A stretch of DNA of 27,761 nt from DATEMK01 sp035275625 (lineage in GTDB: Bacteria; Bacteroidota; Bacteroidia; AKYH767-A; OLB10), in contig DATEMK010000352.1 of NCBI GenBank assembly GCA_035275625.1, forward strand, positions 1-27,761, given 5' to 3'. Positions 23,958 through 27,761 of the stretch are shown here, in pieces; the stretch's first letter is position 1; every line of letters starts with the position of its first letter. The notes under the pieces are model-generated. The model made no database searches. It was not told the origin of the DNA and was given only the letters and a program-made list of their open reading frames with translations. Position numbers and translations under genes: made by a program.

Positions 23958-24890
23958 TTACGCTGTCGGAGGCGTACTCGGTATCTCCACATCCTCCGTC
24001 TTCGTTACCCCCGCTGGAATCACCACTTCCTCCTCTGCCAAAATCTGGTCTCCCTGCTTCACAACAATAGTATCAGTTCCGCTTGATAATTGGTTACCGA
24101 AATTAAAAGCTCCTTCTGCATCCGTTATCACACTCACGTCTCCATTTTCAAGTTCAACTATCAAACCTGCCTGCGGTTGTCCGTCTTTGGTTACAACACC
24201 TTTTAATCCGGCTGCACCTATAGGTTTCACCAGTTCACTCATCTTCTCAAAAGTAAACTGCTGTTTCATATTCTCATCATCACCGGCAATATACTGTCCG
24301 TCATGACACACCGGCATCACCATTTTAAATAAATCATTACTTGCAGTAATCTTTTCATCAGTTCCTGTGCGTGCATCCAGTTCCGCTTGTGTAAATTCTT
24401 TATACTTCGCACTGAAAGCAACCATCTTTGCATCAAACTCTGCCGGAAAACCGGGAGGCATAGCCGTTAATTCTGAAGTATGCGCTGCTATGTATTGGCT
24501 TCCTGCAACCATCATCGCATTTACTTTATCCCAATTATCATTGCTGGCTTGTTCGTAATCCGCCCAGCCTGCTGCTGTCCAGTTCATCTCCCAATACTCT
24601 TCACTGAATGCCTTAGTTATATAACGCTTCAGTCCTTGCCACATATTGCGGCAATCTTTTGCCTGGAACTCAAGTTCCTGCCTTTTTGTTTTATGCGCAA
24701 GTGCTCGGGCCGCTTCACTTGGCATATTCTCCGCGGCATCGATAGCCGCAATAATAGCATCAACAAACACCAAAGTGTACAACGCACTGAACGCTGTAAA
24801 CAATGCTAAATTGTTTTTACAGTTCTGCATGATTATTCTGCAGGTGTCATAGAGTACAGACTGTGCTGTAGGATAGATCGATTTTTTCAT
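23958..24890 (-). CDS. Uncharacterised protein with C-terminal carboxypeptidase-regulatory-like domain
   Basis: A 310-residue protein. The N-terminus has no normal signal peptide; a hydrophobic, cysteine-containing stretch covers about residues 27-48 (NLALFTAFSALYTLVFVDAII). Residues about 50-225 are helical, rich in Trp, Met and Ala, and match no family that I recognise. Residues about 230-305 are a beta-sandwich of the carboxypeptidase-regulatory type (LKGVVTKDGQPQAGLIVELE, SVITDAEGAFNFG, DTIVVKQGDQILAEEEVVIP). Such domains are normally extracytoplasmic, which clashes with the absence of a standard signal. It ends at a strong terminator and lies beside the repeat field. Function unknown. 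Confidence 0.7.
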   Translation of the reverse strand: MKKSIYPTAQSVLYDTCRIIMQNCKNNLALFTAFSALYTLVFVDAIIAAIDAAENMPSEAARALAHKTKRQELEFQAKDCRNMWQGLKRYITKAFSEEYWEMNWTAAGWADYEQASNDNWDKVNAMMVAGSQYIAAHTSELTAMPPGFPAEFDAKMVAFSAKYKEFTQAELDARTGTDEKITASNDLFKMVMPVCHDGQYIAGDDENMKQQFTFEKMSELVKPIGAAGLKGVVTKDGQPQAGLIVELENGDVSVITDAEGAFNFGNQLSSGTDTIVVKQGDQILAEEEVVIPAGVTKTEDVEIPSTPPTA

Positions 24891-24974
24891 GATAATTGTT
24901 TTTATTATGTTTTATATTTGAATTCTTACGGCAGGGTTTTTGAATAGTTACAATGTTTGAAAAAAATATTTTTC

Positions 24975-25190
24975 TTCCTTTTTCCACACCATATATATAT
25001 ATACCCCAATCCCCGTTCCTCGTTTCTTTATCATCTCCTTTCAATAGGCAAATCCCTAATCACCAATAACTAATAACTAACTTTTTATCCCTTATCCCTC
25101 ATCACTTATCCCTCAAACCCCCCTGTAAGCTTTTTCATTTTTTCTCCAATTTTCCCCTCATTTCTTACAAAAATCCCCAAAACCTTACAC
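24975..25190. repeat. Low-complexity pyrimidine-rich tract with AT microsatellite
   Basis: This starts the gene-free stretch 24891-26037. The plus strand is unusually C/T-rich, with an alternating AT run at 24991-25003 and repeated TTATCCCTC/CTAATAACTA words around 25045-25125. I see no gene, tRNA or hairpin terminator in it. Confidence 0.5.
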
Positions 25191-25277
25191 GATTTTTTAT
25201 AGCATTAAATTATCTAACCCATTAGGCATTGTCATTTAAACTAATACTTTACTTGACCCCACTATTTCAATTTCCCA

Positions 25278-25424
25278 TTTTATGACAAAGTGTCGGGGTA
25301 TACGGTTTCTGGACAGGGGTAATTCGTTTCCGGGCGGGCGTAATCTTCATCTTTCTGCCAATAATTCATTTCCGTGCAGGGGTAATCCAAATCAGCCGAA
25401 GGGTAATTTCAATCTGGCAAGGAG
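25278..25424. repeat. Degenerate tandem repeat, 7 units of exactly 21 bp
   Basis: Unit starts are 25278, 25299, 25320, 25341, 25362, 25383 and 25404. The consensus is close to TAATTCATTTCCGGGCAGGG plus one more G; the first unit is the most diverged. The period never slips although sequence varies at most positions. The minus strand reads a heptad like N/D-Y-P-C-P-E-T and the plus strand one like N-S-F-P-x-R-G, so a coding origin is possible. Confidence 0.75.
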
Positions 25425-25455
25425 TATTTAATAACTTTCAAAACCTTTTTTTACC

Positions 25456-25600
25456 GTAACAAGGTGCGGTGGCTCCTCCACGAACGGTGCGAACCGAAAG
25501 TTGTCCGGCCCGGATAGCGCAAGCCTGTGCGAAAAGGACAAGCTTTCGGTTGGCGTTCGTGGTGCACTTTCTTTTGTAACTTTTCTTTGTGCAAGCAAAG
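25456..25600. repeat. Large imperfect inverted repeat (MITE-like), copy 1
   Basis: The left arm CCACGAAC...AACCGAAAG.TTGTCC (25478-25506) is mirrored by GGACAAGCTTTCGGTT..GTTCGTGG (25536-25562). The outer flanks GTAACAAGGTGC and GCACTTTCTTTTGTAAC are also roughly inverted. Directly after comes a 12-bp stem, AACTTTTCTTTG / CAAAGAAAAGTT. No gene overlaps it. Confidence 0.65.
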
Positions 25601-25621
25601 AAAAGTTAAAGAAAAAGTCAT

Positions 25622-25673
25622 GGCTAAAGCCGTTTAGGTTTTTTCTTTTATTTCTCCGCCATAAATGGCGGAG
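25622..25673. repeat. Two perfect small palindromes
   Basis: GGCT-AA-AGCC (25622-25631) and CTCCGCCAT-AA-ATGGCGGAG (25654-25673, 9-bp stem). Both are typical of short palindromic intergenic repeats in this phylum. Confidence 0.6.
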
Positions 25674-25713
25674 TTAATAACAGTTTTTCAAACCATACGC
25701 GTCAGCATCCCTC

Positions 25714-25746
25714 CCCTCCGGAGGGCAATCCGCCAGTGGCGGATTG
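25714..25746. repeat. Two adjoining perfect palindromes
   Basis: CCCTCCGGAGGG (25714-25725) directly abuts CAATCCGCC-AGT-GGCGGATTG (25726-25746, 9-bp stem). They touch end to end without a spacer. Confidence 0.65.
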
Positions 25747-25775
25747 AGCCAGCCCGTGCTATGTCTTAGGTGGGG

Positions 25776-25905
25776 CTTGTTGTCCGGCATAGAGGTGTGG
25801 GCACGTGCGAAAAAGAAAAGCTTTCGGTTGGTGTTCGTGGTGCACTTTCCCTGCCTGCCGACAGGTAGGTTTTGTAACTTTTCTTTGTGCAAGCAAAGAA
25901 AAGTT
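25776..25905. repeat. Large inverted-repeat element, copy 2 (partial left arm)
   Basis: The right half of copy 1 recurs: GTGCGAAAAAGAAAAGCTTT, then TCGGTTGGTGTTCGTGGTGC, and after an inserted palindrome TTTTGTAACTTTTCTTTG and its mirrored arm. The left arm is largely gone apart from TTGTCCGGC. Confidence 0.65.
25850..25869. mobile_element. 20-bp palindromic insert within copy 2
   Basis: CCTGCCTGCCGACAGGTAGG forms an 8-bp stem (one G-U pair) with loop CCGA. Copy 1 reads CACTTTC-TTTTGTAAC without it (between 25571 and 25572), and copy 2 reads CACTTTC-insert-TTTTGTAAC. It is therefore an exact insertion (or exact loss in copy 1) without visible target duplication. Confidence 0.6.
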
Positions 25906-26037
25906 TAAAAGCTGACGACACTGATTCAGCGGATTTTTGCGGATCCTGTTATCGGTAAAGGCAGGATAATTTATTCGATACCTTTCACACTTTCGCCCGC
26001 GTTAAAAACGTTATACCCAGAACCCAACATAAAAACT

Positions 26038-26649
26038 ATGAAAAAAATAATCCTGGTGATGTTCGGAGCATGTTATGCATTACATATCATGGCGCAAAAT
26101 ACTTCAGCTTCTGAATTTGGCAAAAACATAATTACCGTCAGCCCCATCCAGCTTGTCGAATCAGATTTGTTTTACAATAGTAACAATGATGTGTGCATAA
26201 ACCTGGCTTACGAGCACATTTTTTTACGCGAATACGTGGGAATTAAACTACCTGTGAGTGTTTCGCTTAAGAACCAGTTTTTTTATTTTATGCCAACACT
26301 GAAACTGTATCCTGCAAAACAGGGAGTGGTGCGGTATGCTGTGGGTCCCCAATTTTTTTTCGGCACGGGTAAAATCAAATATGCTTACTATAATTATAAT
26401 AATTATCCCTATCCTGAAACCATTTTCTCTGAAAGGAGAACACAGTTTGGATTTATGATCAATAACAGTGTAAATTTTACCGTTACTAAAAATATGTATC
26501 TCGACATGGATTTAGGCATAGGCATAAATTATTATGACAACTGGAAGGATAATGATGAGTATGTTAACAATGGTTTTTACATACATGGAGGTGACACACC
26601 GTTTGATCCCGCTGTTCAATTCAATTTTTCAATGGGGTACAGGTTTTAG
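26038..26649 (+). CDS. Small outer-membrane beta-barrel protein
   Basis: A 203-residue protein. Residues 1-20 are a signal peptide (cleavage near IMAQ). The rest alternates hydrophobic and aromatic strands separated by polar turns (LAYEHIFLREYVGIKLPVSV, FFYFMPTLKLYPA, VVRYAVGPQFFFGTG, FGFMINNSVNFTV, MYLDMDLGIGINYY) and ends in FNFSMGYRF, with the C-terminal Phe expected of proteins inserted by the BAM machinery. Eight strands would fit the length. Ligand or role is not evident. It lies after the repeat field and converges on the type IX-exported protein gene. Confidence 0.8.
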   Translation: MKKIILVMFGACYALHIMAQNTSASEFGKNIITVSPIQLVESDLFYNSNNDVCINLAYEHIFLREYVGIKLPVSVSLKNQFFYFMPTLKLYPAKQGVVRYAVGPQFFFGTGKIKYAYYNYNNYPYPETIFSERRTQFGFMINNSVNFTVTKNMYLDMDLGIGINYYDNWKDNDEYVNNGFYIHGGDTPFDPAVQFNFSMGYRF

Positions 26650-26733
26650 CATTACCGCATACGAATAAATGGAACGCGCTCCCAAGGAGTCTTTGGACGG
26701 ATGACCCTGATTAGCGGATTTGCGCGGGTGATT

Positions 26734-27761
26734 TTATTGCCTGATTAATTTCTGCCTGCTGATGGCATCTGCAGTTGCTATTTGAATAATGTAGGCTCCT
26801 TTCCTGAAAGCTGAAATGTCAATAGTTGTTTTTTGCTTTGTCAGTCTTGAAGAATATATCAATTGACCAGGCATGTTATATATTTTAATTTCTGCCTTAG
26901 AACTATTTGCCGGCAGTTCTATTGTTATATCATCAGCAGCAGGGTTCGGGAAAATGCTGAATGACGCAGGCTGAGCTTCATAAGCCGTAATTCCCGTTGA
27001 TGTATAGCATAGGGAATCGAGCGGCAAAAAAGTTACCAGCCCGACAGCAACATTATCATACCCATCATAGATTGCTGCTGCAATCTGGGTGGAGTCAGTT
27101 GTACACCAGTAATTATTCGAAACGTTAAAATTGGTAGAGACATCCATTTTCAATCCATAAGAGATGTTATTACAAATTTTATTGCAATATATATCTGCTG
27201 ACGAATTTTTGATCACTATCCCTATGGTATCGTATTCAAATTCACATTGAGTAATTACACACCCGGAGCTTGATTGAGCTGTGACTCCCGTACCATTAAA
27301 CTTTATCTCACAATTAATTATTGAATCAATTCCCATGATGGGGTATGACGCGATACCCAGGGAGGTATTATAATTAATGATGCAATCCCGGAACACATTA
27401 CCTGCGAATGAGTGAGTGGTCACACCAGTGTTATTGTGGCTGATTCTGCAACCGTAAAATTTTGTCCCGGCCGTTTGTCCTGTGGCTCCTCCAAAACCCA
27501 GGGAGTTTGAATTAATTGTACAATTATTTAATATGACATTATTACCAGAAGATTCAACCCCAAAATTATTGTTGGAGATGGAACAGAAATTAAGCGTAAC
27601 ATTACTAAGGCTGCTTATGCCGATGTCGTTAGATTTAAAAGCGCAGGAGTCAACCGGGAACGAAATATTGTAAAAACCATATTCGTTATTTGTAAAACTC
27701 GAATTTTTCAGATATTGAATAGTTCCGCCCCCAACACTCCTGGTTGCATATTTTATATTGC
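26734..27761 (-). CDS. Parallel beta-helix protein with type IX secretion sorting domain, N-terminus outside window
   Basis: The frame is open from the window end at 27761 to TAA at 26734, giving at least 342 residues; the N-terminus lies outside. An internal GTG at 27423 is not the start, since the same repeats continue upstream of it. The visible upstream part repeats short Asn/Ser/Gly/Cys-rich units (FYGCRISHNNTGV, LNNCTINSNSLGF, FCSISNNNFGVESSG), as in right-handed parallel beta-helix (PbH1) proteins. The last 80 residues form a type A sorting domain (SFSIFPNPAADDITIELP, IYNMPGQLIYSS, LTKQKTTIDISAFRKGAY, ending RQKLIRQ). It should be exported to the surface by the type IX system. No catalytic motif for polysaccharide cleavage is visible. 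Confidence 0.88.
   Translation of the reverse strand, partial: NIKYATRSVGGGTIQYLKNSSFTNNEYGFYNISFPVDSCAFKSNDIGISSLSNVTLNFCSISNNNFGVESSGNNVILNNCTINSNSLGFGGATGQTAGTKFYGCRISHNNTGVTTHSFAGNVFRDCIINYNTSLGIASYPIMGIDSIINCEIKFNGTGVTAQSSSGCVITQCEFEYDTIGIVIKNSSADIYCNKICNNISYGLKMDVSTNFNVSNNYWCTTDSTQIAAAIYDGYDNVAVGLVTFLPLDSLCYTSTGITAYEAQPASFSIFPNPAADDITIELPANSSKAEIKIYNMPGQLIYSSRLTKQKTTIDISAFRKGAYIIQIATADAISRQKLIRQ

Noticed and set aside
24847..25044. Minus-strand reading frame upstream of the 310-residue protein
   Set aside because: It reads through the AT microsatellite and pyrimidine tract and has no recognisable features.
25278..25424. CRISPR array
   Set aside because: The 21-bp units are contiguous and degenerate, with no unique spacers, and no cas genes are present.
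25674..25892. Minus-strand reading frame of 72 codons containing LPVGRQG
   Set aside because: It is made of palindromic repeats (the 20-bp insert reads LPVGRQG) and has no recognisable domain or promoter.
21903..26037. Prophage or integrative element
   Set aside because: No integrase, terminase, portal, relaxase or tRNA attachment site is visible; only repeats and the two-gene unit suggest mobility.
27421..27423. GTG at 27423 as the start of the beta-helix protein
   Set aside because: The frame stays open to the window end with the same Asn/Ser/Gly repeat pattern, so the true start lies outside.
1..27761. tRNA or rRNA genes
   Set aside because: I checked the intergenic gaps for cloverleaf arms and rRNA signatures and found none.

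Overview
The window is chromosomal DNA of a Bacteroidota bacterium, probably an environmental lineage that I cannot place more finely. The evidence is a protein with a C-terminal type IX secretion sorting domain, outer-membrane barrels with carboxypeptidase-regulatory-like N-termini, several TAnnTTTG -7 promoter boxes (two of them with TTTG 20 bases upstream), few recognisable Shine-Dalgarno sites, AT-rich DNA, and intergenic palindromes of the kind common in this phylum.

Layout. 1-1439: the end of an Hpt phosphotransfer protein, then two tandem, nearly identical response regulators that end in a membrane helix instead of an output domain. 1590-4037: outer-membrane beta-barrel protein. 4084-7353 (minus strand): vanadium haloperoxidase/PAP2-like lipoprotein, AI-2E family permease and monohaem cytochrome c lipoprotein. 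7583-8091: ParE-type toxin-antitoxin pair. 8142-11546 (minus): class Ia ribonucleotide reductase, nrdB then nrdA. 11831-13046 (minus): antitoxin, PIN toxin broken by an amber codon, and a DUF3109 cysteine-cluster protein, joined by ATGA overlaps. 13175-18007 (plus): TatD-family nuclease, gpmI, a small exported protein, kdsB, and a membrane protein with HU-like and SPOR domains. 18098-21161 (minus): the two subunits of a 2-oxoacid:ferredoxin oxidoreductase. Between them lie two hairpin repeats and a decayed copy of the start of korB. 21345-21902: SnoaL-like lipoprotein.

21903-27761 is the accessory part. It holds a two-gene unit of a SIR2-like protein and a HEPN protein (22151-23772), which looks like an abortive-infection or anti-phage module. 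It is followed by an unusual 310-residue protein with a C-terminal carboxypeptidase-regulatory-like domain. Next is a gene-free stretch of 1.15 kb with a 21-bp-period tandem repeat, a large inverted repeat present twice, and several perfect palindromes. One palindrome is inserted in one copy of the larger repeat and absent from the other. The window ends with a small outer-membrane barrel and the C-terminal part of a parallel beta-helix protein exported by type IX secretion.

The core genes serve central metabolism (glycolysis, reductive 2-oxoacid chemistry, deoxynucleotide supply) and lipopolysaccharide (Kdo activation). Interspersed are three toxin or defence units: ParE with its antitoxin, the broken PIN system, and SIR2/HEPN. 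The SIR2/HEPN pair and the repeat field at 25278-25905 are the most promising places for something new.
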